A DNA stretch of 64,000 nucleotides from Comamonas sp. lk (GCF_900564145.1 NZ_UOOB01000002.1:713577-777576); one strand, 5' to 3'; shown: positions 43,772 through 53,705, numbered from the stretch's first letter. The notes: generated by a model from the letters alone, not told the origin. Numbers and translations: made by a program.

Positions 43772-44695
43772 ATGGCAAAAATCATCGTCCTGGCATTGGT
43801 AGTGCTGTTTTTCGGTTGCGGGCTGTACATGCACCTGCGCGGCAAGGTGCGTCACAAGGTGGTGAAGCAATTGTTTGATCATTCCACCTTCACCGCGCCC
43901 TTCAACGTCTTCATGCTGATGTTCAGCAAGGTGCCGCGCACGCCTTATCTGCCCACAAGCACCTTCCCCGAGCTGGCGCCGCTGCAGGCCAACTGGCGCG
44001 AAATCCGCGAAGAAGCCGTCAATCTGCAGAAAAACATGCAGATCAAGGCCGCCGCCAACAATGACGATGCAGGCTTCAACTCCTTCTTCAAGACCGGCTG
44101 GAAGCGCTTTTATCTGAAGTGGTATGGCGATGCCCACCCCTCGGCCATGGAGCTGTGCCCCAAGACCACGGCGCTGGTCAAATCCATTCCCAGCGTGAAG
44201 GCCGCCATGTTTGCCGAGCTGCCGCCCGGTGCCAAGCTCAATCTGCACCGCGATCCCTATGCGGGCTCGCTGCGCTACCACCTGGCCGTGCTGGCGCCCA
44301 ATGACGACCGCTGCATGATCGAAGTGGATGGTCAGCCCTACAGCTGGCGCGAGGGCGAGGGCGTGATCTTCGACGAGACCTATATGCACTGGGCCGAGAA
44401 CCGCTCGGAAGGCAATCGCATCGTGCTGTTTTGTGATGTGGAGCGCCCCATGACCAACGGTTTTGCCCAGTGGCTCAATCACTGGCTGGGCAAGAATGTG
44501 GTGGCCGCCGCCAGCTCGCCCAACAACGAGGGTGATCCCCGCGGCATGATCAGCAAGCTTTTCAAGATTTCCTTCTACGCCGGCAAGTACCGCCGCGCCT
44601 TCCGCAGCTGGAACCCGACCTTCTACAAGGTCCTCAAATTTGGGCTGATGATTGCCGTGCTGGCGCTATTCATCTGGTGGTTGATCCCGAACTGA
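43772..44695 (+). CDS. lpxO: Aspartyl/asparaginyl beta-hydroxylase family protein, LpxO-like
   Basis: The 307-residue protein has one transmembrane helix at each end (about residues 2-19 and 285-304) and a Fe(II)/2-oxoglutarate hydroxylase domain between them. Features are ELPPGAKLNLHRDPYAGSLR with likely metal ligands, YHLAVLAP, and FDETYMHWAENRSEGNRIV with the distal His and the oxoglutarate Arg. This is the LpxO pattern; LpxO 2-hydroxylates a secondary acyl chain of lipid A at the inner membrane. Whether lipid A is the substrate here is inferred from family only. Confidence 0.88.
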   Translation: MAKIIVLALVVLFFGCGLYMHLRGKVRHKVVKQLFDHSTFTAPFNVFMLMFSKVPRTPYLPTSTFPELAPLQANWREIREEAVNLQKNMQIKAAANNDDAGFNSFFKTGWKRFYLKWYGDAHPSAMELCPKTTALVKSIPSVKAAMFAELPPGAKLNLHRDPYAGSLRYHLAVLAPNDDRCMIEVDGQPYSWREGEGVIFDETYMHWAENRSEGNRIVLFCDVERPMTNGFAQWLNHWLGKNVVAAASSPNNEGDPRGMISKLFKISFYAGKYRRAFRSWNPTFYKVLKFGLMIAVLALFIWWLIPN

Positions 44696-44729
44696 TGGAT
44701 GCCGCCTGAGGCGCTTTGCGCACCAAATT

Positions 44730-44764
44730 AAAAAGCCGCTGAGCATGGCATCAGCGGCTTTTTT
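44730..44764. terminator. Bidirectional terminator between lpxO-like gene and rpoN
   Basis: GCCGCTGA (44735-44742) pairs with TCAGCGGC (44751-44758), flanked by an A run on the left and six T residues on the right. It serves both convergent genes. Confidence 0.92.
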
Positions 44765-44776
44765 GTTGGGCGTGGC

Positions 44777-46375
44777 TTACAGCGCCTTGCGCAACGTGGT
44801 GGTGGGGATCTTCAGCTGCTCGCGATACTTGGCCACGGTGCGACGGGCGCATTCAATGCCTTGCTCCTTGAGCATATCGGCCAGCTTGGCGTCCGACAGC
44901 GGTTTTTTCGTGTCTTCCGCATCCACAAACTGCTTGATCAGCGCCCGCACAGCCGTGCTGGAGGCGCTGCCGCCGGTCTCGGTGCCCAGGCCCGAGCCGA
45001 AGAAGTACTTGAGCTCGAACGTGCCTTGGGGCGTGGCCATGTACTTAGCCGTGGTTACGCGGCTGATGGTGGATTCATGCAGGCCCAGGGCATCGGCAAT
45101 ATCGCGCAGCACCAGCGGGCGCATGGCCAGCTCGCCATGCACAAAGAAGTTTTTCTGCCGCTCCACAATCGCTTCCGACACCCGCAAGATGGTGTCAAAG
45201 CGCTGCTGGATGTTCTTGATAAACCAGCGCGCTTCCTGCAGCCGCTGCTGCAGTGCCGCATGGCCTTCGCTGTTCTTGTGGCGGCGCAGCACGCCGGCAT
45301 AAATGTCATGCACCTTGAGCCGCGGCATGACTTCGGTGTTGAGGCGAACGGAAAACTCCATCCGGCCCGAGCCGACACGCACCGGGCGCACGATGACATC
45401 GGGCACCACGATATGGCGCTCCACATCCACGAAGCGGCGGCCGGGTCGCGGCTCCAGCCGCGCAATCAGGGCCAGGGCCTCGCGCAAAGCTTCCTCGCGC
45501 GCGCCGCACAGGCTGGAGAGCTTGCGCATATCGCGTCGCGCCAGCAAGTCCATGGGCTGGCAGCACATGGACAGGGCCAGTTGCAGCACATCCCAGTGCT
45601 TTGCTGTCGTGCCCTCATCTTCGGCCAGACGAATCAGATCGCGCAGCTGCAGTTGCAGGCATTCGGCCAGATCGCGTGCACCCACGCCCACGGGCTCCAG
45701 GCTTTGCAGCAACTTTAGCGCCATGGCAAAGCGCTGCTCCAGCTCTTCGCGCTCTTCCAGGTCGTCACCGGCCAGGCTGTAGGCCAGATCGGCCAGAGGC
45801 TCTTCCAGATAACCGTCGTCGTTCAGCGATTCGATCAGAAAGCGCAGCGCCGCGCAGTCCTCGGCACTCAGGCGCAGGCTGAGCGCCTGGCGGTGCAGAA
45901 AATCGCTCAGGCTTTCATGCTCGCGCGCCAGATCGATGGCGTCGGTTTCCTCGTCGCCATCGCTTTTGCGGCTGCCGGACGAGGAGGGGCCATCCCATTC
46001 GCTGCTGGATTCGCCCCCCCATTCCCCGTCTTGTCCGTCGGCACCGTCGCCGCTCCAGTCCAGCGTCTCGGGGGTTTCGGTGGTCGGCGTTTCCGCTATG
46101 GTTTCAGAAGCTGCTTGTGTTGATGAATATTCAGTTTCAGATGAGTAGCCATCTGAAGTGCCCATGGATTCGGCGGCAGCCGCTTCCATAGAAGGAGCGT
46201 CCATCGGCGCATCGACGTCGTCGCCGTCGCGCTCCAGAAACGGGTTGTCCACCAGCATCTGTTCGACTTCCTGCGCCAGCTCCAGCGTGGACAGTTGCAG
46301 CAACTGAATCGACTGCTGCAGCTGCGGCGTGAGCGACAGATGCTGGGATACGCGTAAGGACAGGCCCGGCTTCAT
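44777..46375 (-). CDS. rpoN: RNA polymerase sigma-54 factor RpoN
   Basis: Sigma-54 (532 residues) recognises -24/-12 promoters and needs an AAA+ activator such as NtrC. Region I is the Gln/Leu-rich N-terminus (LSLRVSQHLSLTPQLQQSIQ). Region II is an acidic Ser/Glu-rich linker of about 100 residues. Region III holds the core-binding part, the ESTISRVTTAKYMATPQG helix-turn-helix and the C-terminal RpoN box ARRTVAKYRE. The ATG at 46375 gives the usual N-terminus. Its neighbours lptA-lptB upstream match the common lpt-rpoN order. Three matching promoters lie in the nitrogen region of the window. Confidence 0.97.
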   Translation of the reverse strand: MKPGLSLRVSQHLSLTPQLQQSIQLLQLSTLELAQEVEQMLVDNPFLERDGDDVDAPMDAPSMEAAAAESMGTSDGYSSETEYSSTQAASETIAETPTTETPETLDWSGDGADGQDGEWGGESSSEWDGPSSSGSRKSDGDEETDAIDLAREHESLSDFLHRQALSLRLSAEDCAALRFLIESLNDDGYLEEPLADLAYSLAGDDLEEREELEQRFAMALKLLQSLEPVGVGARDLAECLQLQLRDLIRLAEDEGTTAKHWDVLQLALSMCCQPMDLLARRDMRKLSSLCGAREEALREALALIARLEPRPGRRFVDVERHIVVPDVIVRPVRVGSGRMEFSVRLNTEVMPRLKVHDIYAGVLRRHKNSEGHAALQQRLQEARWFIKNIQQRFDTILRVSEAIVERQKNFFVHGELAMRPLVLRDIADALGLHESTISRVTTAKYMATPQGTFELKYFFGSGLGTETGGSASSTAVRALIKQFVDAEDTKKPLSDAKLADMLKEQGIECARRTVAKYREQLKIPTTTLRKAL

Positions 46376-46472
46376 CAACTGAACATCCTTGATGTGCAAG
46401 CGACCCCGGCATGCCCCCGATGCAGGGACAGCAGCCACAGGAAACGGGGGAGCGCGGTGGTCAACTCACGCA

Positions 46473-47249
46473 TCACATGCGGAAGTGTTCACCCAGGTAG
46501 ACTCGGCGCACATCGGCGTTGTCCACGATCTGCTCTGGCGTACCTTCGGCCAGTACATGGCCGTCGCTGATGATGAAGGCGTGGTCACAGATACCCAGGG
46601 TTTCGCGCACGTTGTGATCGGTAATCAGCACGCCAATGCCGCGCTCTTTCAAGAAGCCGATGATGCGCTGGATTTCGATCACCGCGATGGGGTCGATACC
46701 GGCAAACGGCTCATCGAGCAGAATGAAGCGTGGCTGCGTGGCCAGGGCGCGGGCGATTTCCACCCGGCGGCGTTCGCCCCCGGACAGGGCCAGCGCCGGA
46801 GACTGGCGCAGATGCTCCACGCGCAATTCCTTGAGCAGATTGTTCAGCCGCTTGTCTATCTCTTCCTTGGAGAGCAGCTTGCCTTGCTCGTCCTTTTGCA
46901 GTTCCAGCACGGCGCGGACGTTTTCTTCCACGCTGAGCTTGCGGAAAATCGAGGCTTCCTGCGGCAGATAGGACAGTCCCAGGCGCGAGCGCTGGTGAAT
47001 CGGCATATTGCCCACGGCATGGCCGTCGATGAAGATCTCGCCGCCATCGCTGCGCACCAGACCCACGATCATGTAAAACGAGGTGGTCTTGCCCGCGCCG
47101 TTGGGGCCCAGCAGACCGACGACCTCGCCTTTTTGCACGGACAAAGACACGTCCTTGACCACCTTGCGGCTGCCATAGGACTTGGCCAGATGCCTGGCCT
47201 CCAGGCGGCTGTCCGCTTCGCCGCTGCGCAGGGTGCTGTCACGGCTCAT
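46473..47249 (-). CDS. lptB: Lipopolysaccharide export ATPase LptB
   Basis: LptB (258 residues) powers LPS extraction from the inner membrane with LptFG. It shows Walker [18 protein letters not shown], the Q-loop [14 protein letters not shown], signature [15 protein letters not shown] and Walker [17 protein letters not shown], followed by [10 protein letters not shown], all typical of LptB. The ATG overlaps the lptA stop (ATGA). Confidence 0.97.
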   Translation of the reverse strand: MSRDSTLRSGEADSRLEARHLAKSYGSRKVVKDVSLSVQKGEVVGLLGPNGAGKTTSFYMIVGLVRSDGGEIFIDGHAVGNMPIHQRSRLGLSYLPQEASIFRKLSVEENVRAVLELQKDEQGKLLSKEEIDKRLNNLLKELRVEHLRQSPALALSGGERRRVEIARALATQPRFILLDEPFAGIDPIAVIEIQRIIGFLKERGIGVLITDHNVRETLGICDHAFIISDGHVLAEGTPEQIVDNADVRRVYLGEHFRM

Positions 47250-47917
47250 TTCTTGTCACCTGCCTTGTCGCTGGCTTTCTCACCGCCCAGCGTCATGCTC
47301 TGGCGCAAGGGCTCGGCCTTGGGCTGGGCTGGCTTGGGCTGGGCGCCTGGCGTGCCGTCCTTGGGCGCCATGATGGCGCGCACCCGACCGCCCTGGCCCA
47401 CGGAGGAGCTGGGCAGGCCACCGCTGGTCTTTTGACCGTCGACGGTATAGACGTCGGTGATGTTGTTGTAGACGATGACCGAGCCCGTGACCTGGTCGCT
47501 GAGCTGACCGCCACGGTAGCGGCGCATCTCGCCACGGCGAATGAATTTGACGATATCGGCCTTGCCGTCGTACTCGATGACCTCGCCCTCGCCTTCAATG
47601 AACTCATCGGGCTGACCGGGTTCGGTGTCGCGTTTTTGGCGGAAGAAGGCACGCTTGCCCGGCTCGGCCTTGACCACGCCGTACTGAAAGCCTTCGGCAT
47701 CCTGGCGTACATCCAGCTGCGTACCGCGCAGCACGATGGTGCCCTTGGTCATCACCACATTGCCGGTGAAAACGCTGGTCTGCTGAAGCTCGTCGTGGCG
47801 CAATGCATCGGCCTCGATATTCATGGGCTTGGCGCTATCGGCCTTTTCGGCATGCGCCGTGCCGGCCAATACGGCAAAAGCCGAGGCCAGCACGAAAGAG
47901 AGAAGTCGTTTGGTCAT
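47246..47917 (-). CDS. lptA: Lipopolysaccharide transport periplasmic protein LptA
   Basis: LptA (223 residues) bridges the periplasm for LPS. It has a signal peptide ending GTAHA and the OstA-like beta-jellyroll: [32 protein letters not shown] repeats, [12 protein letters not shown] and [19 protein letters not shown]. The C-terminal 40 residues are Lys/Pro rich. The lptC gene that usually precedes lptA is absent; dsbA lies upstream instead. Confidence 0.93.
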   Translation of the reverse strand: MTKRLLSFVLASAFAVLAGTAHAEKADSAKPMNIEADALRHDELQQTSVFTGNVVMTKGTIVLRGTQLDVRQDAEGFQYGVVKAEPGKRAFFRQKRDTEPGQPDEFIEGEGEVIEYDGKADIVKFIRRGEMRRYRGGQLSDQVTGSVIVYNNITDVYTVDGQKTSGGLPSSSVGQGGRVRAIMAPKDGTPGAQPKPAQPKAEPLRQSMTLGGEKASDKAGDKK

Positions 47918-48013
47918 GGAGGGCACGTTTCTTGCATACATTGTAGTCATTCCCTTTTTGGCGCCGCCGCAAACATACACTGGCCCGGATCAAAACCTCG
48001 CCATACGGGTATG

Positions 48014-48047
48014 AAAAAGCCCGCTCAGGCAGACCTGGCGGGCTTTT
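48014..48047 (-). terminator. Terminator after dsbA
   Basis: AAAAGCCCGC (48015-48024) pairs with GCGGGCTTTT (48038-48047), with a T run on the minus strand. It separates dsbA from lptA. Confidence 0.88.
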
Positions 48048-48073
48048 GGGATGTACAAGCTGCGCTCGCCGTA

Positions 48074-48724
48074 TCAGCCCTTGCGGCTGGACACGATCAG
48101 GGCATTGACCACGCGCAACACATTTTCCATGTTGCCGGCCTTGGTGCCATCCGTGTAGTACTTGCCGGCCACGCCCATGGCAGGCACGCCTTCCACGTCG
48201 TAGGCCTGCTGCAGCTGGGTGGCCTTGCGCACCTGGTTGGAGACGGTAAAGGAGTTGTACATCTCCTTGAACTTGGCCACATCCACGCCCTGCTTGCCGG
48301 CCCATTCGAAGATGGCGTCATCGGTGGCCAGACGGTTGCGTTCCACGTGAATGGCGTGGAAGGCCTTGGCGTGCAGCGTACCCAGCAGATTCATGCCTTC
48401 CAGGGTGTAGTACAGCTTTTGCTGAGGCACAAAAGAGGCATTGAAGGCCACGGGCACGCGGTTGACCACCACATCGGCAGGCGCTGCGTTCTTCCAGGCC
48501 GCAAACGTGGGCTCGAAAACATTGCAGTGCGGGCAGCTATACCAGAAGAACTCGATCACCTCGACCTTGCCGGCGGGCGCGCTAACAGGGGCTTGCTTGC
48601 TGAGCTTGAGGTAGTCCTTGCCTTCCTTGAAGCCTGCGGCCTGAGCCCAGGTGGCAGAGGAACCCAGTGTCAAAGCACCAGTGGCTGCAGCAGATGCAAC
48701 CAGAGAAAATTCGCGGCGTTTCAT
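48074..48724 (-). CDS. dsbA: Thiol:disulfide interchange protein DsbA
   Basis: The 216-residue periplasmic oxidase has a Tat- or Sec-like signal (MKRREFSLVASAAATGALTL, cleavage near TWAQAA) and a thioredoxin fold with the active site Cys64-Pro-His-Cys67. The cis-Pro loop is in VEGVPAMGVAGKYY. It introduces disulfides into secreted proteins. ATG 48724 has AGGAG upstream; a TTG three codons earlier is unlikely. It follows argS and the SPOR gene on the same strand. Confidence 0.95.
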   Translation of the reverse strand: MKRREFSLVASAAATGALTLGSSATWAQAAGFKEGKDYLKLSKQAPVSAPAGKVEVIEFFWYSCPHCNVFEPTFAAWKNAAPADVVVNRVPVAFNASFVPQQKLYYTLEGMNLLGTLHAKAFHAIHVERNRLATDDAIFEWAGKQGVDVAKFKEMYNSFTVSNQVRKATQLQQAYDVEGVPAMGVAGKYYTDGTKAGNMENVLRVVNALIVSSRKG

Positions 48725-48826
48725 CAAAACCAACTCCTAAATCAGGTCTGCAGTGTCAGAGGCCATCAGCCATAAAAAGTTCAACCCAGCTCTCAAGCCC
48801 GGCACAGCCTGGGCCTCAAAGATGTT

Positions 48827-49567
48827 TTACCTTGCGGCGCGAACCAGGGTGGAATCCACACCGGCGCCGTCGAGCTTGCCCTTGAGCTGCTCGGCCTCAT
48901 CGCGCTTGTTGAACGGACCCACGCGCACACGGAACACGGTGATGCCGTTTTGCTCACGCTCGCTGACCCGGGCTTCCCAGCCCAGCATGGCCAGCTTGGC
49001 GCGCTGCGCCTGGGCTTCCTTCTCGCCACGGAAAGCACCGGCCTGCACAAAGTAGTTGAAGCCGGGCTCGCCGCCAGTAGCCGCCACGGCAGCTGCTTTT
49101 TCCTTGTCGGCACGGGCTTTTTCAGCCTTCTCGGCGGCAGCGGAGCGCTCCTTGACCAGATCGCCCAGAGGATCACCCGTGGCCGGCTTGACCGGCTTGG
49201 CGGGATCGACATGGGGCTGGGCAGGCGTGACCGGCTTGCCGGTCACGGGGTCCAGCGCAGCAGTGCCTGTGGCCGTGACCGGAGCCACCGGCGTGCTTGG
49301 CGTTACGGGCACGGCAGGCGTTTCCACGGCAGCCGGCGGCACAGCAGGAGTCGGTAGCGGCGCACGGCTTTGCAGCGGTGCGTTCGGGTCCCAGTTCTTG
49401 TTGCGCTCAGCCTCGACGGCGTCGCGATCCGTGTTGTTACCGCCCTTGTTCAGAAAGGGAACGGGCACCTTGGTCACATAGACGGCCACGGCCAGAGCCG
49501 CTGCCAGGCCAATGACCATGCCGAAAATCAGTCCCAGGATGGTGCCGCCGCGTTGCTGCTTCTTCAT
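48827..49567 (-). CDS. SPOR domain protein (FtsN-like)
   Basis: The 246-residue bitopic membrane protein has a short cytoplasmic start (MKKQQRGGT), one transmembrane helix (about 9-31), a Pro/Ala/Val-rich linker of about 130 residues and a C-terminal SPOR domain (FNYFVQAGAFRGEKEAQAQ, then TVFRVRVGPFNKRDEAEQLK). SPOR domains bind denuded septal peptidoglycan. The layout is that of FtsN-type divisome proteins, and it lies directly after argS, as in many Burkholderiales. Confidence 0.92.
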   Translation of the reverse strand: MKKQQRGGTILGLIFGMVIGLAAALAVAVYVTKVPVPFLNKGGNNTDRDAVEAERNKNWDPNAPLQSRAPLPTPAVPPAAVETPAVPVTPSTPVAPVTATGTAALDPVTGKPVTPAQPHVDPAKPVKPATGDPLGDLVKERSAAAEKAEKARADKEKAAAVAATGGEPGFNYFVQAGAFRGEKEAQAQRAKLAMLGWEARVSEREQNGITVFRVRVGPFNKRDEAEQLKGKLDGAGVDSTLVRAAR

Positions 49568-49600
49568 AGGTCGCTAAAGGCTTTCCGCTTGACGCTTTGA

Positions 49601-51310
49601 TTACATGCGCTCGGGTGCACTGACACCCAGCACAGCCAGACCATTGTGCAGCACCTGAGCGGTGGCTGCGACCAAGGCCAGGCGGGCCAGCTTGAGCTTT
49701 TCATCATCCACCAGGATGCGTTCGGCATCGTAGTAGCTGTGATAGCAGGAAGCCAGATCGCGCAGGTAGAACGTCACGTCATGCGGAGCATTGCCTTCGG
49801 CAGCGGCCGTCAGCATCTCGGGGTACTTGGCCAGCAGCAGCATCAGGGCCTGGGCTTGCGGGCCTTCCAGCGCCGACAGGTCCACGTCCTTGAGCGACGG
49901 CAGGCCGGCGCCGCCGGCTTCTTGCCAGGCACGCAGCACCGACTGGATACGCGCATGGGCGTATTGCACGTAGTACACGGGGTTATCGTTGTTCTGGGCC
50001 ACGGCCAGATCCACGTCGAAGGTGTATTCGGTGTCGGGCTTACGGCTGAGCAGGAAGAAGCGCACGGCATCCTTGCTGGTCCACTCGATCAGATCGCGCA
50101 GCGTCACATAGGAGCCGGCACGCTTGCTGATCTTCACTTCCTCGCCATTCTTCACCACGCGCACCATGGTGTGCAGCACGTAGTCGGGGTAGCCCTGAGG
50201 AATACCCACATCGGCCGCCTGCAGCCCGGCGCGCACGCGGGCAATGGTGCCGTGGTGGTCGGTACCCTGAATGTTCACCACCTTGGTGAAGCCACGCTTG
50301 AACTTCTGGATGTGATAGGCCACATCGGGTACGAAGTAGGTGTAGCCGCCGTCTGTCTTGCGCATCACGCGGTCTTTGTCGTCGCCGTAGTCGGTGGACC
50401 TGAGCCACAGCGCGCCGTCTTGCTCGTAGGTCTTGCCGTTGGCGATCAGGCGCTTGACGGTTTCCTCGACATGGCCGTTTTCGTACAGGCTCGATTCCAG
50501 GTAGTACTCGTCGAACTTGAGGTTGAAGGCCTGCAAGTCCTTGTCCTGCTCGTTGCGCAGATAGGCCACAGCGAACTGGCGGATGTTGTCGTAATCCTCT
50601 ACATCGCCATTGGCCGTGAACTCGCGGTCATCGGCCTTGATGGCTTCCTTGGCCAGGAAGGCGTTGGCGATGTCGGCAATGTAGTCGCCGTTATAGAAAT
50701 TCTTGGCCAGCGGGTTCTCGCCGTCGGTAGGCCAGCACTCGTCACCGGGCTTGAAGCCCTTGGCGCGCAGCTGCGTGCTCTTGGTCAGGGTGTCGATCTG
50801 CACGCCCGCGTCGTTGTAATAAAACTCGCGGTGCACCTTCCAGCCCTGGGTGGAGTACAGATTGCTGATGGCATCGCCAATCGCAGCCTGACGGCCGTGG
50901 CCCACGTGCAGCGGACCGGTGGGGTTGGCGGAGACGAACTCGACCAGAATGTTTTCGCCACGGCTGGCCTGGTTGCCGAACTCGGCTCCCTGCGCCAGCA
51001 CTTCGCGCACGATCTGCTGCTTGGCGGCGGGCTTCAAGCGAATGTTCAAAAAGCCGGGGCCTGCAATTTCAATCGCATCAACCCATTGCTGGAAGGCCGG
51101 TGTGGCTTCCAAAGCGGCTTTGAGCTGTTCGCCCAAAGCGCGCGGGTTGGCTTTGAGCGGCTTGGCCAGTTGCATGGCCGCCGTACAGGCGAAGTCGCCA
51201 TGGGCTGCCACTTTGGGGTTTTCGAACGCAGCGCGTGCGCCAGCGCCGGGCGAGAGTGTTTCGAGCTCAGCAGCCAGGGCTGCGAGCAATTCCTGTTTGA
51301 CGGAGAGCAT
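49601..51310 (-). CDS. argS: Arginyl-tRNA synthetase ArgS
   Basis: ArgS (569 residues) is a class I synthetase. The HIGH-type motif is in [20 protein letters not shown], the KMSKS-equivalent in [15 protein letters not shown], and the anticodon-binding DALR domain fills the last 120 residues ([13 protein letters not shown]). The N-terminal Add-1 domain is present, so it is full length. Confidence 0.97.
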   Translation of the reverse strand: MLSVKQELLAALAAELETLSPGAGARAAFENPKVAAHGDFACTAAMQLAKPLKANPRALGEQLKAALEATPAFQQWVDAIEIAGPGFLNIRLKPAAKQQIVREVLAQGAEFGNQASRGENILVEFVSANPTGPLHVGHGRQAAIGDAISNLYSTQGWKVHREFYYNDAGVQIDTLTKSTQLRAKGFKPGDECWPTDGENPLAKNFYNGDYIADIANAFLAKEAIKADDREFTANGDVEDYDNIRQFAVAYLRNEQDKDLQAFNLKFDEYYLESSLYENGHVEETVKRLIANGKTYEQDGALWLRSTDYGDDKDRVMRKTDGGYTYFVPDVAYHIQKFKRGFTKVVNIQGTDHHGTIARVRAGLQAADVGIPQGYPDYVLHTMVRVVKNGEEVKISKRAGSYVTLRDLIEWTSKDAVRFFLLSRKPDTEYTFDVDLAVAQNNDNPVYYVQYAHARIQSVLRAWQEAGGAGLPSLKDVDLSALEGPQAQALMLLLAKYPEMLTAAAEGNAPHDVTFYLRDLASCYHSYYDAERILVDDEKLKLARLALVAATAQVLHNGLAVLGVSAPERM

Positions 51311-51460
51311 CGGGGGATTTTACGTGCCTGCCCTCACCTGCGCTGACTCGCTGGATTGCGTGCAAGCAACAAGTCGTTGCAACGCAGCATTTTGAGGGGA
51401 CGAAACCAGCCCGCGAAACCGGGTTCACCCGGCAAGCCGGACTGCGCCGGCCCAGGCGTT

Positions 51461-51970
51461 TTACATGCCCCGTGCCCAGAAAATCGCCACCACGGCGATC
51501 ACCGGCACCACATGAGCCTGCCACATCACCCATTTGCGGGTTTGAGCCACCTCTTCGGCGGCCGGCAGTTGCCCGGAGGCAACCAGAGTCTTGCGCCAGC
51601 GGCGGAAGCTGAGGGTGGGCTTGATGGACAGCAGCGCGGCCAGAATGAACAAACTCATCTTGAGGTGAAACAGCGGAGAAGCCATATAGCCGCTCATGCC
51701 CTTCACGCCCCAGAACAGCCGCGCCAGACCCGTGAGCAGCAGAACCACGGCCACGATGCCGTAAATCATGTCCAGCCGCGCCAGCCGCTGAACGACGGCG
51801 GCATTCATCCACTCCACACGGCAAAGCGCCGCCTGGCTGGAGAGAAACACCACCAGGGTCAAGATGGCCAGCAGGTGGACGCTGGCGAGAACAGCTTCAA
51901 GGGTCATGGCTAAGCGGTAGAAGAACTCCGTGGTGCTCCAGAGAAAATTCCAAAGCGGCGAGAAATCCAT
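51461..51970 (-). CDS. DUF2214 family membrane protein
   Basis: The 169-residue protein has four hydrophobic segments, near 25-48, 68-90, 102-118 and 150-167. HLLAILTLVVFLSSQAALC and FWGVKGMSGYMASPLFHLKM match the DUF2214 pattern, with conserved His residues that may bind heme as in the CopD/YgaP-like families. The function is unknown. AAAGGG precedes the ATG at 51970. Confidence 0.8.
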   Translation of the reverse strand: MDFSPLWNFLWSTTEFFYRLAMTLEAVLASVHLLAILTLVVFLSSQAALCRVEWMNAAVVQRLARLDMIYGIVAVVLLLTGLARLFWGVKGMSGYMASPLFHLKMSLFILAALLSIKPTLSFRRWRKTLVASGQLPAAEEVAQTRKWVMWQAHVVPVIAVVAIFWARGM

Positions 51971-52033
51971 TGTCTACCCTTTCCCACGCCCGGCAGCGGA
52001 GCATGCCGTGCGCGAAAAATCAGACCCCACGCT

Positions 52034-52969
52034 TCAGCCGGCCAGGCCTATGCGAAAGAAATCGGCCTGGTTGTAATAGTGCTTGAGGTAGTCGATCCAC
52101 ATGCGCACCCGCAGCGGCATGTGCTTGCGCTGGGGAAAGACCACAAAAATACCGTTGGGCGGGGCGGCAAACTCTTCGAGCACGGGTATCAGGCGGCCGG
52201 CGGCGATTTCGGCCTCCACTTCCCAGGTGCTGCGCCAGGCAATGCCCCAGCCGCCCAGGCACCAGTCGTGCAGCACCTGACCATCGGAACAATCGAGCGG
52301 GCCACCGGGTTTGAAGTGCACGACTTCGCTGGTGCCACTTTCGGGATGCGGAATGCGAAACGCCCAGCCACGGGTTTGCGAAGCATCGCTGGACAGCGTC
52401 AGGCAGTCGTGCTGCGTCAGCTCGCTGGGGTGCTTGGGCGTGCCGCGCCGCGCCAGATAGTCGGGCGTGGCCACACACAGGCGGCGGTTGTCGGCAATGC
52501 GCACGCTGACCAGGGCCGAATCGGGCAAATCGCCCACGCGCACCGCACAGTCAAAGCCTTCGCCGGCCAGATCCACCACCCGGTCCGACAGATTGAGCGA
52601 AATCGTCACATCGGGGTGCAAATCGCGAAAACGCGGCACCAGCGGTGCCACGTGGCGGCGGCCAAAGCCGGCCGGTGCCGTGATGCGCAAATGGCCTGTG
52701 GCCTTGACGCCGCCCGCGCTGACGCTGGCTTCGGCATTGGAGACATCGGACAGCAGGCGCTGGCAATCCTCCAGAAAGGCGCTGCCCTCATGCGTGAGCG
52801 AAATGCGGCGTGTGGTGCGCACCATGAGCTTGACGCCCAGATGCTCTTCCAGCGCGTCCAGGCGCCGCCCCATGATGGCGGGCGCCACGCCCTCGGCCTT
52901 GGCCGCTGCCGTAAGGCTGCCGCGCGTGGCCACTGATACAAAGGACTCAAATGCCTTGAGTTTGTCCAT
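52034..52969 (-). CDS. LysR family transcriptional regulator
   Basis: The 311-residue regulator has an N-terminal winged HTH (MDKLKAFESFVSVATRGSLTAAAKAEGV-type start, LDALEEHLGVKLMVRTTRRI) and a type 2 periplasmic-binding effector domain with SLNLSDRVVDLAGEGFDCAVRVG. It belongs to the CrgA/AaeR-like group that often controls neighbouring catabolic genes, but the divergent gene, malate synthase, starts 737 bp away. ATG 52969 has CAGGAG upstream. Confidence 0.92.
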   Translation of the reverse strand: MDKLKAFESFVSVATRGSLTAAAKAEGVAPAIMGRRLDALEEHLGVKLMVRTTRRISLTHEGSAFLEDCQRLLSDVSNAEASVSAGGVKATGHLRITAPAGFGRRHVAPLVPRFRDLHPDVTISLNLSDRVVDLAGEGFDCAVRVGDLPDSALVSVRIADNRRLCVATPDYLARRGTPKHPSELTQHDCLTLSSDASQTRGWAFRIPHPESGTSEVVHFKPGGPLDCSDGQVLHDWCLGGWGIAWRSTWEVEAEIAAGRLIPVLEEFAAPPNGIFVVFPQRKHMPLRVRMWIDYLKHYYNQADFFRIGLAG

Positions 52970-53086
52970 GACTGCTCCTGTCTCGTTGCGTGTTGTCTCC
53001 TGCACGGACTGCTCTGATTCAAGGAGCATTTACCGCAACAGCAGCTTTCTTATGGATGAAATCGGCTTGAAATCCGCGTTATTCAT

Positions 53087-53106
53087 ACGCTTGCAGCTAT
53101 CAATTT
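53087..53106 (+). repeat. Copy of dispersed repeat [GA]CGC-N4-AGCTAT
   Basis: ACGC, TTGC, AGCTATC, AATTTAA. Confidence 0.6.
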
Positions 53107-53572
53107 AAGTAGCTTGAGCACATGTTTTCACTTTTCACAAGTCAAGATCATGAAATTCATTTTTCTAGATTTTTACTTAGAAGTCATGAGTCTTTAAAGA
53201 ACTCAAATATTTATATACCTAAATACATGGATTTGCAGCAGTTCCGGCACGGGCATATCGCTTATTCCTCCAGCCCATCAATAGGCGGGCCAGACCTGCT
53301 CTATCGCGGGTTGGCAGCGATGATTTGCGCCAGGTTCTTCCGCCCGCAAGGCGCGCTTGCACGAAATCGGTGGTCTGCCGCAAAGGCCAGCCGGCAGGCT
53401 TTTGTCCCCAGCCTCGGCCTGGGGAACTGCGCTGTACGTTCGCCACAAACGCTTCAACCCACATCAGAACTGGGTTAGGCAAAAAAGCCCGCGAAGCATC
53501 GCCGCCACCAAGGGTTGCACCAGAACGGCGCGAGCACCTACAGATCAAGCCTGTATTAGCCACAAAAATATC

Positions 53573-53589
53573 ATTAGTTTCGAACTAAT
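53573..53589. promoter_or_regulatory. Perfect palindrome upstream of malate synthase
   Basis: ATTAGTT-TCG-AACTAAT is a 7-bp inverted repeat 117 bp before the glcB start, overlapping TTCGAA repeats. It is a plausible operator for a dimeric regulator. Confidence 0.45.
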
Positions 53590-53705
53590 TCGAATATTTA
53601 TGTACTCAAAAAAATCAAATACAGTGTGCATACAGGCTGCCCAAGATGGGCATCGCAATGCTTTAGATATCGTCAACACTCAGAGACATCAACCAGAGGT
53701 TCCCA

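Larger units (their letters stand above)
52970..53705. other. Long intergenic region upstream of malate synthase G
   Basis: This 736-bp gap is the longest in the window. 53110-53230 is strikingly AT rich (about 70%) and 53300-53540 is G+C rich with short open frames on both strands that match no family. It holds one repeat copy (53087-53106), hairpins near 53405-53425 and 53457-53477, and an ATTAGTT palindrome (53573-53589). The middle part looks like relic or transferred DNA. Confidence 0.6.

Noticed and set aside
49646..51346. Long plus-strand open frame (566 codons) opposite argS
   Set aside because: Shadow of argS; the translation has no family features.
53122..53563. Open frames on both strands in the gap before malate synthase
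   Set aside because: Neither has a recognisable domain, ribosome binding site or consistent codon bias; described as intergenic or relic DNA instead.
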